Positions 1-14,839 of a DNA stretch of 64,000 nt are shown piece after piece. This DNA is from Serinus canaria (taxonomy: Eukaryota; Chordata; Aves; Passeriformes; Fringillidae). Every line of letters begins with the position of its first letter. The first letter of the stretch is position 1. Where the stretch lies: the NCBI RefSeq assembly GCF_022539315.1, contig NC_066343.1, forward strand, positions 48,902,205 to 48,966,204, read 5' to 3'. The notes beneath the pieces are model-generated. The model was given only the letters and a program-made list of their open reading frames with translations, had not been told where the DNA came from and did no database searches. Made by a program: the position numbers and the translations under genes.

Positions 1-3000
1 TCAGCAGTTTGAGTGTGTAGATAGCTGTAGACCTAATAATTGTTATTCCTGCAAGACCAAGAGCAGATATATTGCTTGGTGTAACATTTTGTTTCACTAC
101 CTTTTCTACATGAAGATTATTTCTTTTTGAAATATTTTTTAATAAAAATTAATTACTATTAAGAACACAGGATTAGTGTCAAACAAATGTATGTCTATTT
201 CTTTTTTTTCTGGCACCTTGCTGTATTAGCATATCTGCTGCTTTCTTTTATTTTAAATTTTTTTATGCAGTAGTTATAATTTCCTCAGTTACAAAGGATT
301 TTAATAGGGAAGAAAGAAATTGAAGTTAGTTTTAAAATAATTTTTTGATGTTTTTGTTTCTAAGGACTCCTTTTTTTGTTTTTATGTTGACTTTTTTATC
401 GCAATGACTAGTATTTATTGTTAGTTGTTTTCTTTTTCTAGCAGATGCACCAGAGGGTGCTGTGCTATTTGAAATACAAAAAGGAGAGAAAATCCTAAAA
501 GTTTGTTCACTGAAATGCATTGGTAATGCAGTGAGACTTAAATAAACATTACTGAAATTTTCACACTTTTCTGTGCAGTGCAATATAGCAAACTTACTGT
601 TTTGACAATATTATGTTAAAAATCATAGAGAAAATTGGCTGTTCTGGATTGGATTATGTCTGTGTATGTAGATTCACACACTTAAAATGCAATTTCTGTT
701 CATCAAAAGAAAACAAATATTTATATGGAAATTGTGTCTGTTTCACATGTAGCTAAAACTATATAAACTGTATACTTATTGAAGTTTACTACATGAACTT
801 ATGTGAGACACACATGCATTTTGGAGTGACCTTTATTGTATGTTATATTTTTCATTTATAAGTCTATGTTCACATTTTATGTAGCTAATTTGCTCATATG
901 TAAATCCTTTTTAAAAAATGTATTGCTGTATATACAATTTTTTTCCTTTCTCACTGAAGCTCTTCCTAGATGAAACTGAGGTTGGCATGGGGAGTATGTA
1001 CTTATGAACTGCAAAAAGGACTGGATATTTTTCTCCATCAATCAGTAGTTCTGAGAAGGAAAGCACCAACCCACCTCCCCCTCACACCTTGCCCCCCCCG
1101 CCCCAAAAACCCAACAACAACCCCACCCCCCCAAAAAAAAAAGCACCAACCAAAAAAAGCCCAGACCAGCCCCTTCCTCTGCATATTTATAAGTTCAGCT
1201 AGGTTTCATTTTAAAAAATTCTCTATGGATATATGAACTTGTCAGATTAGAAATTATTTACTAATAATAATTATTTACTAATAACTTCTGTAGTTTTGTA
1301 ATATCTATTTTTAATCATACCCCATAAAATTAATAAGGCAATATTTTTTTTCCTATTTAGGTAGGAAATAGGTGTTGAGTAGGTGGTTAATGGTGTTGAG
1401 TTTAGTGTAATTTCCCTTTGGAAACAAGAGAAAAGACACAGAGTATATCTAGGGTGGTACACCTTAAATTGCTTCATTTTGGACACTGTTGCAAACAATT
1501 TAGTTGTTCTACCTGTTCCACTATTGTAAGTAGTTTGATTAGTTAGGAACTTCAGTTCTGGTGTCCTAAAACCAAGAGATAGCGGATGGAATATATTGTA
1601 AATTTTATTTTATAAAGAAATTTCCCATTTTACAATGTAAATTTTACTGAGACTTGGTAGTTTAATTTCTAGCAATTTAGACTTCCTCACTGAACATCTA
1701 ATGTGTTTCTAATCTGTTGTCTTTAAATTCTTGCATGACATTGATAGCAATGCTATGAGAATGCCAAATATTGTATATGAATAACTGAACTGGAGTGTAC
1801 TTGTAGCATTTATAACTTTATTCATTCATCAAAGAGAGGAAAGAGCAATTTAGCACTATTTTTAAAGGTCATTTCATTCACCCATAGACCAACTATGTTA
1901 AGTCCATCTCAGCTTCTTAGACCATCACTGAGTAAAAAATATAATTACTTCTTTCATTTCTTCTTTTTGAAGACTGATTTCAAGTTTATAAGGCCTTTAA
2001 GGCAAGAACCTTCTGTTTAAATTTTGTTCAGGTTTTTGGTGCTACTACTACAACGAATGACTCAAAGCCATGTTTGCTGTTTATGTACCAAGTAAATGGA
2101 TTCTCTCTTCTGTTTTATTTCCTCATTATATTTAGTCTAACTATGCCTTCTCTTACATACCACCTTAGGGATTTTTTCGAAACTCTGAAACTCAGTGTAG
2201 TTAAGTCATGAAACATAGCAAAATAGAAATAGAAAGGGGCATGTCTGTTAAAAGGTGAAGTATGTCAGTTTGCAGGTGGCATTGACTCAGATTATTCTAC
2301 CTCAGTTAAGGTGTTCTGGGGTTTTGGGGTTTTTTTTGTCTGATTTCTTTTTTATGTGTTGTTAACTATACATCCTTTGCAAGCAACTTTAAAAGCATAA
2401 TAGGATTCTGCGACAGAACTATTTACAAGACCGTTATTAAGGTTATACATAGCTATTTATTTTTTTTAAAATACATTTTTTGCTCCAGTGAACCAGTTTA
2501 TGTCTGCTGGATTTTCAGGTGATTCTCTAATACCTTTGGTCTGATTTTCTTCCCCCCTCCCCAAAAGTTCCTAAATCTGGGGTAGGAAGAAGGCAGAGCA
2601 GTCTTGCTTATGTATCTCTCTTAATCTGACAATGTTATTGGATGTTTACTGAATTTCTGAAGTTTCCTTTCTAGGGGATTAGATTACTAGGACTGTCAAT
2701 TTGTACTGTTTTCTTTTGGTGTGATCTCTTGCAGATTATCCACAAAGCATTTTGAAATGTTGCTGTTGTACTGTGTGGCATCATCTTAAGAAAATTAGTC
2801 TTATCACCTGAGCTTTTTCTTCCATGCATTGTGGTAGCATTCTGCACTGCAAAGAGCTGGGAGTGAAATTAGCAGTGAAACTAACAGAGTTGAATGGTAA
2901 AAAGTAACTAGTATTATCTAAAGAGGACTTAATCTATTTATTATTGGTAGGGGGAAAGCAAAAAAAAAAACAAAAAAACAACCAAACCAAAATAGCTGTA

Positions 3001-6000
3001 GTTCTCATGCCATTGGAAGCAATGGTCAATGTCAGGATTTTTGTCTTACATTAAATGTCTCATAAATCTGAAGACTTATTTTCTATTTAACTGCTGCAAA
3101 ATGTATTCAGAATTCTCCATTTAAAGTTCTGGGGTTTTTTCCCCAGTAAGATACCACTGTATTCTTACCTCTTTATTGTTCTGAGACTTGAGAGTAGATA
3201 CAATAGAGTTATGGATTTAATGAAGGAAGAATGTTTCCTACCTCCCATTTTTGCTGATGAGATGCACATTGTAGTTCTTCCATTAGGAAGGACGTGTCGC
3301 TATACACAAAGGATTGTTAATTTGTCTTTCTAGTTAATATTTTATATATTGTGTTTATTATTGGAAGTCAGTGTTAATAACTTTGTATCCCAGAGAATTT
3401 AGAAGGTACAATAAAGATTTAATCTTTCTTTATAACTACTTTCTTTAATTAAAGTCCCATTCTTCCTTTTCAGTGTTTTTAAGAAAAATGGTTGTTGTAT
3501 AATTGCCATTTAAAAACTAAATTGTCTCAAAATTTCTGATTGAGAAATAGGGAATAATTTAATGATCATCTGATATGCATTTTACAGTTAAGTTATAGAA
3601 AGGTGTTGTTTAAATATATATAGTTCAGTAGACTGTAGGTGTTGTTTAAATATTTATAGTTCGAGAGACTATTACAGTAATTTATAAAATACATGGCTTA
3701 TGAAAACTATTTAGTTTACTTCTGTAGGAAAGTCCAGCTGTTTTCAAAATTGCATTAGCCTTGAATAGTAAGGAGCAGTTGAGTTACCTCCCTAGAAGCT
3801 GATTTATCAAATTGACTGTTAGCCATGAAGTGAGTTGACACGCTGTGGTAGCTAAGATCACGTGAACATTTGTATTTGTCTTTATTGTTTAGTTCACTCC
3901 TATTTTGTTTTGTCCACTCTGTGTTAAATCATTTCAACTGAGTTGCAATTTGCAGAGGAGTTGACTCTTCTATATTCATTGTATTGTTTTCCTGTCAGAT
4001 TTAGTAAATGGAAAAGTGTAGAATCCAGGGTGTTTCTAATTCCTCATAGTTGAAACTGGGTAATATTAATAACAATTCATGTAACTTCTAGGAAGTTTAT
4101 TCTTTAGACTTTCTGAAAAGCATGGAAACTCTTCTGTGATCTGTATCATCCTTACAGTTGTTTTAGAAAGTAGAACGTGCTTAGTGTTAAACCATGGATT
4201 TAATGTAATTTAATATAATTATTATTTAATAATAAATGGAGGTAAGTAGGACAGAAATATAGCTTCATTCCCTTATTTTGTGGAAATATTTTTGAGCTGC
4301 AAGTCTGGATTCTGAAGTGAGACAAGAATGAAATGAGGCAATTAAGATGAAAACGCAACTCTTGATTGTCTCTTTCTAAGTGCTTTCTGATGGAAGGTTG
4401 TCCTGAGTTGCTCTAGCTTTCTCTAACTTTGAAACTCCTTTCTCGGGTAAGGAGCACAGTCCTGAGAGGTATTGCATGGAACAGTAGTGAGCAAGTAAAT
4501 GTATAGAGATATCAGTATGAGGGGTCTGTAGTGGTGTGGAGATGACAAAGGTGTAGGGTTTTGCAGACTTCATTCTAGTTCACAGAATTTAGGTTTTGTG
4601 TCCAAAGTACCCTTTGCTAGCGAACTTAAGCCACACTGAGGAAAGGTTTATTTACAGTAAACTCAGAATCAGAGATAGTCCTACAAAGCAATAGCATAAT
4701 TTATCATGTAAGTAATGATTTTGTCTTAAGAAAAAGACCTTCCAGTGTTTTCAAAGTTGTGGGTTGACACTGATTCAGTTGTATCGGTTTGGTGTGGTGT
4801 TTTTTTTTACTGCTGTTGTTTCAGGTTATTCAGATAGTCATTTGTCAAATACTGTAACCTTATGAACTTGTGTGGTCTGGACTATCCAGATTTTATGTTA
4901 CTGTTTTATATCCATACTTCACAGGCAGATTTAAATTCAGATATTAAAATTTCCTGCCATGATCTTGATTCAGGCCACTGAGTCAAATTTCCTGTCCTTA
5001 ACAGGGCTTGAAGGTCTTCAGTACCTTCACTCCTTGGCCTACTTTATTATTTGTTTCTCCTTATTGAATTCTGAAGAAACTGACATTTCTTGAATTCTGA
5101 GAAGAGCTGGACACAGGATCATGATTTCAGAGCAGTGGCCAACTTTCATGACCTGATGAAAATGGATTCTTCATGCAGTCTCAATTCATCCGTTACAAGT
5201 TTGTTTGTCACAAACATATTTAAGGCAACTGAGATGAAGAGAAGTTTTAGGATTACTTTCCATATGAAAGATTGCCATATAAGGGCACCCACTGCTTGAT
5301 TTCAGGATGAAATACTAGATTATTTGACTAAGACTTGTAACAATTCAGTGCTGTAAATCTCAGAAGCATTTAGTTCTTATGTTTTCAACTCAGATATAAG
5401 TTTGAGATGTTCAGAAGTTCTTGTGTCAGCATAGTCGTATTTTCTGTTATATGCTATGATCCAAAGATAGTAACTCTTCAGACACAGCTGAATTTCTTGA
5501 AAGCTCAACATCAGCAGACTGACCATCTGTAGCCTACTCAAAAAAGGGTTAAACTGGAGCCAGTAGTTAATTTTTTCCCCCTGTACTTAAAAATAATGAA
5601 TATTTTGAAAAACTACAAGCATTTTCTTCCCATATTTTATAAAATGGGAGAAGATATAATGTCCAATTCAGAAAAACAGGTGGATCTGGCTAATAGGAAA
5701 ATAGGAGTTATGTTTTTGTCATCTGTGATAAAGAAAGCTGGGTGTGTGTGTGTAAGTTTTGGTCAGAAATGCTTTAGTACTTGTCCCAGAGTTTTTAGCA
5801 TTAGAATCAGAAAGTAACAGGTTTTGGCCATTAAAAACAGCTTAAAGATGTAATTGTGTGTTCATAGTGGGACTTTAGATGTGATTCATAATGCATTACC
5901 TCCTCTAATAAAATTACGTGTGTCATCTCCATAAAGCAAACTGCACAGTCACAAGTATAAATTTGTTTTATTGCTATGCTTTTGACCTCCCATTGATCTG

Positions 6001-6257
6001 TTCTCTTGGACTAATATTTAGACATTATTTTCAAAAATCCATTCATTCCAGATGAAGTACTTCTGTCTTCCATAGACTGATTCAAAAGCATTTTATGTGC
6101 TCTAGTTACAAGATTTAACTTGCTAGTATGGAAATGTTAAAGATTGCCACAATGATTTTTGCTTTCTTGTTTCCTCCTTATATATATTTTTGACTATATT
6201 TAGACTATTGCTATTTAGTTATATAGTTCCTAGCTAGCTCCAGTACTTTTCTCCACC
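1..6257. other. AT-rich non-coding sequence
   Basis: No gene, LTR or CR1 is recognisable. The stretch has a C/A-rich patch at about 1065-1160 and a near-duplicate pair of about 35 bp at 3601-3665 (AGGTGTTGTTTAAATAT twice). All open frames are short and domain-free. It is probably RFX3 5' intron or upstream sequence. Confidence 0.7.
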
Positions 6258-6652
6258 CTGATAGATAGAAAGACAAAACACATTCCAGAAGCTCCAAGCC
6301 CCAGGAGTCCAAGGCCCTTATCTTGTCTTCGTTCTCTTTGGGAGCCAACATTCAAACCAGCTGTTGGAGACACATTTTCATAAATAGAGTTTAGTTCCTA
6401 TCCAAGCTGGGGGGGAATTCAGGAAAGGGTAGAACCAGGGGGAGTTACCTCATCAGTTGTGCTTCTAATTAGGGATTCTTTTCAATTATGCTAATTTGCT
6501 AAACTTATAAAACTCTATTCACCCTGTGCAGGATGAGCATTTTTACATACCTGCCCCTTGCAGGCCTCCAATAAAGACCAGCCTTTATACTACCCCCTCT
6601 ACTAATATTGTCTCCAAAGTGTATTGCTCATGTCTAGATTTTTAAGGCATCA
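6258..6652 (+). mobile_element. Probable solo LTR of an endogenous retrovirus
   Basis: This block of mixed composition has a TATA-like element (TTATAAAA at about 6505) followed 60-70 nt later by AATAAA at 6570-6575, the U3-R layout of a retroviral LTR. The ends are estimated. A CA at 6651-6652 could be the 3' terminus, and the 5' end is a guess. I did not recognise the family. No internal sequence follows. Confidence 0.5.
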
Positions 6653-7436
6653 ATAAAACCAAAGGATGGTTAAGGTACTCAGTGCAGTATGGTGTGCAGT
6701 TTGAGGCTGGTTTGCTGGATTGTTTGGGGTTTTGTATTTGGTTGTTTCTTTGGGGTTTTTTTCCTTGAAGAGTGAAAGAAATGTGGAAGATACTTTCATA
6801 GGAATAAGAATCATCTAACAAGACATTTTATTTTAATCTAGATGGTTCAGCTTGTCAAATGGAGTTACTTGTGTTAGAAAAAAGGGTAAAACTGGTGGTT
6901 TTTACATCACTGATTGGTATGTCATTTCTTTATTGAGCATATTGTCTCAAATAATCTGGTGGCCATCCTTCATCCTGGGTGTTAGAAAGCTTGTCTTTTC
7001 TTACAGCAAACATACAGATTACCTATTATAAACACATTTGTCGTAGTGAAATCTAGAACAAAAGCAGTAACTGAAAAAAATACTCTTTTAACCTGCTTCT
7101 GCAAGAATCTTCTGGCTGAAAGGGACAGAAATGCCAGTCCTGTGAAGCTCTCTAGGGCTTCACGGACCTTTAGCTGCAGATTGTGGGCTGGGGACATAGA
7201 GGCTGAGACTACAGGCTGGATGACACCCCAAGGTCCATGGTTGTCAGGTAGCTGAACATGAGCAAGCAGTGTGCCTATGCTGTAGGAAAGATCAAAAATG
7301 TCTCTTGGGCTGTATGGACACAGGTATAGGCAGGAAATTGAGAAAAATGTTTATCCACGTCTCTTCTGTATTTATTATACAATATTCGCATGCATTTCTG
7401 CTTTTACTGTCACTCTTCTGCAGTTGTGGGAAAGAT

Positions 7437-7672
7437 GTTGGTTGGAGTAAGTTCAGCAAAGGGCCACTAAGATGGTTATGAACTAGAGTGCACGTCTATG
7501 AATAGGCACTGAAGGACATGGACTTGTTCAGTCTAGAGAAGAGAGTTGCAGAGGTCTCAACAGCAGTCTTCCGTGGAAGTGCACAGTGTGGTGAAAGGAT
7601 GAGAGACAATCACAAGAGGTTCAGATTGGACACAAGGAGACCCTTTTTCCCCATGAGGACCGCCCAACAATG
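7437..7672 (+). mobile_element. CR1 LINE fragment
   Basis: The text AGGGCCACTAAGATGGTTAT, then CTTGTTCAGTCTAGAGAAGA and CACAAGAGGTTCAGATTGG, matches the region around the end of CR1 ORF2 in sense orientation. The copy is diverged and stops abruptly where an LTR-like block begins, so its 3' tail is missing. Confidence 0.75.
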
Positions 7673-7675
7673 CAC

Positions 7676-8200
7676 TGTAGCAGGCATAGGGCCTGCAAGG
7701 GCCCTGTGGCGAGCAGAAGCCTAAAGATAGGAAATGCCAAGTCATGGTGATTGGGCTAGAAAAGACCTTTTTCTGCCTTTGGACCCCTGGTTATCTTTCT
7801 GTAATCCTATAGGTCACTTTCCTTTAACCCTTGCTATTGGGCAATTTCTGATCCCCCTGTATCCTATATAAAGGGTAGTTTTAGCCTGGTTCTGGTAGAA
7901 GAACCATCACTGGAACCCTTCTCAGAAGACTCAGTAAAGACATTGCTGTGGAACTCTAAATGGCCTTCTCTCTCTCCCTGTGTCTGCCTGCCTGTGGCAC
8001 CTAGCAAGCTAAGAGCTGAAAACACAGTGAGCTGATAATCAAGAGCTGAAATCACTTAAGCTTGCTAAGGCTGCCAGCAGCTGAGGGCTGCTTGGGGACT
8101 CGGGCAGTCGGTTCTGGAGAGGACTGAGCTATCTGGACCTGTGCGGCCTGCTGGAGATACCCTGAACCCAGCAGGAGGCCGAATTATTGCACCTTGGACC
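7676..8200 (+). mobile_element. Probable LTR inserted at or beside a CR1 copy
   Basis: This begins with TG at 7676, exactly where CR1 similarity ends. It has a TATATAAAG box at about 7865 and an AGTAAA poly(A)-like signal at 7933, followed by a CT-rich U5-like stretch. The right end is uncertain: the same composition continues to about 8.35 kb and may include leader sequence. Family not recognised. Confidence 0.5.
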
Positions 8201-8349
8201 AAGTGAGGTTTTGCCATTTCCATCTTAGGAGATTTTCACTCTCTGACTGGATAAAGCCATAGGGAGGTGGTCTAATGCCAAATCTGAACCTGTTTTGGGA
8301 GGGAAGTTTGGCTTGGCAGCTCCTGATATCCATGGCAGCCCAAGCTATA

Positions 8350-11300
8350 CTACAATTTTACTTGGGATTCTTGCTCTACAGCAGAAGTTCCTAGATGTGA
8401 TCTAGTTTGCCTTCTAGTCTTGCTGGCTTGTTCACTTTCCTAGGACTGTACTTAAATCCTCACAACTGGAAGTAAAAGTGGAGGGATAGAGCTGGAGTTA
8501 CAAAGTTGTCCTCTTGACATATATCACAAAGACCTGGATTGGGTGCCCAGGAGATGGTCTCCCTAACAACACAACTCATGGGTTCCTTTTTTTCTTCAGT
8601 GTATTACATTCTGTTATTTTGGTCTTCATATGGATTCATTCTATGGATTCTGCAGACTTAGGTCTGGACATAGATTGGATTCGTCACATTTATTTATACA
8701 GTATTTTAGAATGAAACCTTGAGACTTTTCGCTGGATTCCTGCAGAGGAAAAAAAATAAAAGCAATAGCAAGAAACCAAAATATTTTAGGTCTCTCGAGG
8801 AAAAGACAATGATGAACAAAGGGTTATATGAAAGAAGGAGGGACCTTGGTTGGATACCTGGCAAAACCAAACCCCAGTTGCTAATTTCTGTGGACATTTA
8901 TTTGTGAGTATATATCAAAGTCTTAATTTGCAATTTTTAATTATTTTGTTGTAGCAAAAGAGAAGAATAAACCAGAAGTGGAAGAACTGCAAATGACAAT
9001 TTTATTGGAAATTATTCAGAATTTTAAAATAAACTGGATAATTTCCCTTCTTTGTTGAAATAAGTTTAGGGTGTTGATTATTTGGCTTCCTGCCTGGTGA
9101 TTTGTAAGTGGTGTTCAATGTACATAACAGCCAGCAATCCGAAGAGGGTATCAATCTTTTTTGTAATGAGGGTATCTAAAATTTTCCTGTAACTTGACTA
9201 TATCTCTGTTCACTTTGATAAGAACTGGACTGTGACCAAAAAAAAAAAAAACTATTTCAGAAGCAAGCACGATAATTTTGAGTGTGTGTAAAAAGATGTT
9301 TGTTTTAAAAATGTATTTGCTTTATCATATAGCTATAGATATAAAATTAATAGCAATGATAGAGATCAAGATCAAGGATCTAAGGAAGTATGTATTGCAG
9401 TAACTAGTATTGGTGAAATCAGAAAAAACAGATTGATAATCAATGCTTCTGTTGACTAAAGTGGTTCTCTTTCGGGGGCTTTTGGTTGTTTTGGCTGGAG
9501 TTTATTATGATGGGACATTCAGATCCATAGCAAAATTAATGTATTTTGATTTCTCTTACTCTATTTAGCACTGCTTGAAGGATAAGCAAAAACATATGTA
9601 TACATTACTAATAATGATAAATGTAGTCTTTAAAATCACGGCGGTATTAGAAAGTAATCCCTTTATTTAAATGGAGATGTTTCATATCAGCTAATAAGGT
9701 GAGTTGAATGGAATCATTAAGGCCTGGATAAGCAAATACATTATTTAGGATGTGTTTGTATTTTATTCATAATATATTAAACTTACCTCTGTCAAATTTG
9801 AGAATTTAAGTTAAAGAGGGGTGTAGGATTTCCATAAAGTGTTTCCAGTGATTTTTTTTTCCCAAGGAAAAATAATTTTTCTGATTGAATAAAGGATGTG
9901 AATGCTCTGTGAAACTCAAAGAGCCATAAGTGATCTAACACAATGACATAACACCTTTGTCAAATACCTCTATTTTAATACATGTTATATGTGTCATAGT
10001 TTATATTTCTATTTTCCTTATTATAAATGAGATACCCAATAATATCTGTTTGATATTATTTTTACTGTTACTTGGCAATTATGGAAGAACAATGAAATAG
10101 TATGTTACATATTCATATGTCTTTATCTTAAGACTTAGAAATCAAATTCAGTTTCTGCTGTTCATGACATAAATCTTGTATAAATATTGTGGCTGAATGT
10201 TCTTTATAGTTGAATTGTGTTTTTACTCTCTATAGGTGCAGTAGGCTGGAGCCAAATTAAAAAAAGTTACCAAAGAATTATAAAAATCAGCTACCATTTT
10301 GTTTTGTCAAACCATCTTTTGGAAGTAATATTACTTAAACTTTCTGAGCATAAAGCTTTTTGTCAGAATATATGAAAATTTCCATTAGGAATGTTTTGTA
10401 ACATTAGAAGCCAGTAAACAAATAAGCAAACAAATATCTTTTGGATCCAACTGTGCAATTCTCAATATTCAATTTCTCAATATTCAATTTGTATAAGAAC
10501 AATTACTATAAACATTGAGATTAGTTAAGTACACACTGTTGTACAGTTCCAGTCATTGTCATTGTCATTGATTAATTATATTCTTTCTTCTTCATTTTTA
10601 TAATTAATTAATTTCCCTTAAATTTTTACTTTTTTATTATTTTTTATTTTTATTTCTGTGTGCTGGTGTGCTTTTCATTATTCTTTAGTTCAGTTGGGTT
10701 TTACATTGTACTTAATTTTTTTTTAAACTTAGTGTTTTTAAATTAAAGGCAAAAAAGCCATGCTAGATAGACCTAGCTAATAAGAATCCTTACGCATGTT
10801 TTCATTTTACAATTTTATTTTATCAAATGCTTTCTACAGTCAAACTTGGCTAAGAGCTTAGAGAACTGTTTCTTTGAGAGAAAGGTAGTGGTGTGTAAAG
10901 AGGATTTAATAATTTTTGGATATTGTTTATAAATAAATGCCTGTAGGCTGAAAATATAAGTTGAAATGGTTTGTTCTAAGTCACACATGGAATAAAAATA
11001 AAATATTGGTATCTGTCCAGGAAATACAAGCTGTGGTTGTTAAATCACTATCTTTTCAGGTGCTCAGTGCTGTTAGATTGGAAAAGCAGAACAGAATGTG
11101 CTGTGAAACTGAGTGTCTTTTACAGTGAGGTCAACAAAAAGCCATGTGGGAGGGTTTTTTGTATGTTTGACTTGCAGGTTTTTTGGTTTTTTTTAATGAT
11201 TTGTACGTATTTTAAATGATAAAATAGATTTAATTTCATGTGACACAAAAGCAACACCGGGAGTAACAGTGTCTTGTGAATAAATATCTGCTTGTGAAAG

Positions 11301-14300
11301 CTAACATGTTGGGAAAGGTCACACAGGAAGGCAAACAAAGTTATAATTAATATCTTACATAATGTTGTCAAGTGTGAGAGTGAATTTCAAGCATGTTTAG
11401 TAAAATAGTATTTTTGAAGTGAGAGGTTTTTTGTCATTTCTTTCAACATAATGCTTTTCTTGTGTATTTCCTGCAGAATTGCTGCTGCTGAATTTGCTCT
11501 TAAATTGAGTATAAATTTCTTAAATTAAAAAAAAAAAGAACATGGTCAACATATTGAAATATTAGTTGCCTTGTTACAGTTACAGTACTTCAAAAACATG
11601 GTTACAAAGCTAAGTAGATTTCTAAAGAGATACGTAAAATTCAGATGGTAGGGCAGGGTAAAGGATATCTTTAGGACATAAAGTAGTATTTTGTAATGAG
11701 ACAGACTTCTTTAAATGGGTTTCTAAATTTCTAAGTTTGTAAATGTTCCTTTTTCTCTCTTTCAAATTAAAGTATATGCCAGTCTTGAGTTTTTTTTATG
11801 TCAGCAGTTTTTCCTTCCTTTGGGTTTATAATGTAGTTCTTTTTTTGCTGCTTTATCATGTCATCAGTGGTGACAGTGATATCTGCTTACTTATATTTTG
11901 CAATTACAATTATTTTTTCAGTACTTTTGTGGCACTTACCTTTAGTTATTAATCACTGCGGTTCAGTATCCACAGTTTGGCTCTATTTTTTTTCCCCTGT
12001 TGTTGTTGGATGCTTGGCTTGGATGTGGTTTAATATTTAACAATTTACCTGAGATAGTGGGGTGGATGCTTTGTCTGCTGAGCATCACACAGTGCTGACA
12101 TGGTTGTAGGAATTGCCTACAGCTGCTGAGATTGGCTTTCAGGGACTGCTTGATTTTTTTATTTGCCAACAGCCACTTTGCTTTCATATTTGCTAATCTC
12201 TAGCTTTCTCTCAGGGTGCTTTAGCCTGCTTCATGGCAATGTATGCAGAATTGATAATTAAAAATATATTTGGAAAAACATTCGTTTGGTCAGTTTGATG
12301 TAATTATAAATAACTTGAATTGAGAAATTCTGAATCTGTTTATTTTAACAGCTACATAAGAACAGGTAAATCTCCAGACTCTGTAGAAAATAACCCCAGT
12401 TGTTGAGGAGTGGAATGCTTGAAGAATATATTAAAATAAGATCTTGAGTAGTTTGGAAGTTTTGGTGGAAGGGCATATATTTGTTGTTGTTGTTTCAGGA
12501 AACTCAGGGGAGCAGTTGTATGGACCATGCATTTGATCTGGCCTAATTGTGGTGGGTGTGAATTCTATCCTAAGAGTAGAATTCTAGAATTATGGGAGAA
12601 ACATTACCTTCATAGGTAATCTTACTAATGTGGAATTGTCTCCTAAAGCCAAGGGAATGTTCAGCTTGTACAATTTATTTGAATGGCCAGTTTACAAGTA
12701 GGTCATCTTCTGTAATAAAGGATGAAGGAATCTTAGGCTCCTTCTTTGGCTAATTATAGCGAGATTCTGGTCAACTTTCTTTTACTAAAGTGTCAGTGAA
12801 GTGTCTCACCAGAGTGAAGGCATCAAGGCATGTTTTTTGTAAAAAAACCACTGATGTCTACAAATTTAATTTCCTTCAGTAGCATCAAAGTAAATATACT
12901 TACAGAAGAACATTGAAGGAAAAATGGTGGATGGACGTAGCTTTGGATCTGTTCTCTTTTTCAAAGTCCTCCTTTTCTCTAATAAATTCTTGGGCAACAC
13001 AGAAGTATGTTACAAGCTCTAACAAAATGCTGTCTGCAGAACTCAATTCATATAATCAGTACCTACTTTATAATTATAAACCTTAGGTAGTTTTACAGCA
13101 TGACATGCTTCTATTACTCCTCTAGCTGTATCTAGTTGTTGGTGTTGTCCAAGCAACCTGTCATCTTTGAGGTCATGATGTCTAGGGTAACATACTACAG
13201 TGATCCTTTTTTTATAAAATCATAAAAAGTTAACTAGCGATGGTGGTTATACACAGCAATTCTTTGGATTTATGGATTTGGTTAGAATGTGTTTCATTCT
13301 GACATTTTGTTTTAGACTCTACTAGATTTGTGAGCGTCAGCTGTTCCAGGCTAAATCCCTGAAATACAGCAGCTAATGCAGGCTTTTTGCTGTTTGAGTG
13401 TTACCCTGACACAGATGAAAAGTTCAGTTTTGCCTTTGAAAAATATATTGCAAACTTAAAAATTCTGGAAAAGTAAAATGTTGTAGTTGGAAGAGTTTGA
13501 ATTCATGAATGCATTCTGCTGATAGTTGGTGTTTTACCCCCAATCATCTGAGATTTTTGTCTTCAGAACATGCTTCATATTTGTTATTGTTTTCATGGTT
13601 CCCCTAAAAAACATCAGTCACTAAGTCATACAAAGCATTTTGGAAAGGATAAACCCTAGCATTTCCTTATATCAATACTGGAATTAATTTTGTGGCACTG
13701 CCTTTACATCTGTTGTCTAGATAACTGATCTTAACATTTCCAATAACTACTAGGACAGTGCATTAATTTCTTAAATGTGTACTCTTTAGAAAAGAGTATG
13801 AGTTTGTTTTGTTGTTTTTTGGGATTTTTTTCTAATATACCTGTTTTATTCAAAAGATGTTTAAAAGTTTCAGAAAAACGTACTAACAAAATAATTAGCT
13901 TGAAAAGGTAAGAAACAATAGGTGCTGCCATTGAAGAAAAGGCATTTGCAACTTAATTTCACTCCCAGCATTCTGGACAGTCAGGCAGCAAATACTCACA
14001 ATCCATCCTACAGTGTTGTATGGATCCATTTAAAGGACCAAGATGGAGGAAATGCTGCTTTCTTAATTCTGGTGCCATGGAAAAACTTGTTCTTTGATGC
14101 AGACTGGAACTGCCTCAGATTATTAGAAAGAAAAGCCATAATAATCAGCTGTTTTTCATGTAATTTCTTTGCCATTCTTCAGCAGATTTACAGAGATATT
14201 GCTGAAAGAAATTAATCTGGAGAGATTTACATAGATCTCTAATATGTAGAATGTGTAAATGTGACAAAGACACACAAAGCTAGAACTCACCTGGAATGTG

Positions 14301-14839
14301 CTTAGAGGTTTGTTGGACATCTTTGATATAGATTATAAATAAGAAATATTCTGCCATTTTGGAGTTAATTAAGTTTTGGTCTTTTTCCTCAAAGTTTCAC
14401 TTTTATGATCTAGAGTATGAAAATTGTATAAAAATGTATTGTTCTATCAAAAGTTTATTATAAAATATCTTTGCAGAGTATGTTTAGCAACTCCATTATA
14501 CTAACTGGTTAGTATGTGAAGGTTAGACTTTGACAGGGTTTGGGGTTTTGGAGATTTTAGCTTTGCTAATTTAAATGATGGATTAGAGGAAATACTGCTG
14601 TCTGCTTTGTTGTAGTGTGCTGTGTAGGTCAGATATATTGCTTCTGTGGTTTTTTTTGGAGTTTGTGTTTGTGTACCGTATTCAAATCTGTCATTGTAAC
14701 TTTTTTTAAGGGTATGTCTGGAATTGGAGTTGACTAAGGAGAATGTTAATCTATTTAAATAAACTGGTTAGAGCCATAGGAGAGGGCCTGTGGTGTTTTC
14801 AAGGCTTCCCAGCCTGAAAGTGCCGCATAACCCTTTTAG
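8350..14839. other. AT-rich non-coding sequence
   Basis: No gene or recognisable transposon. A 15-bp tandem pair (CTCAATATTCAATTT) lies at 10461-10490. The 97-codon frame at 13922-14215 has no domain and no coding signature. Confidence 0.65.
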
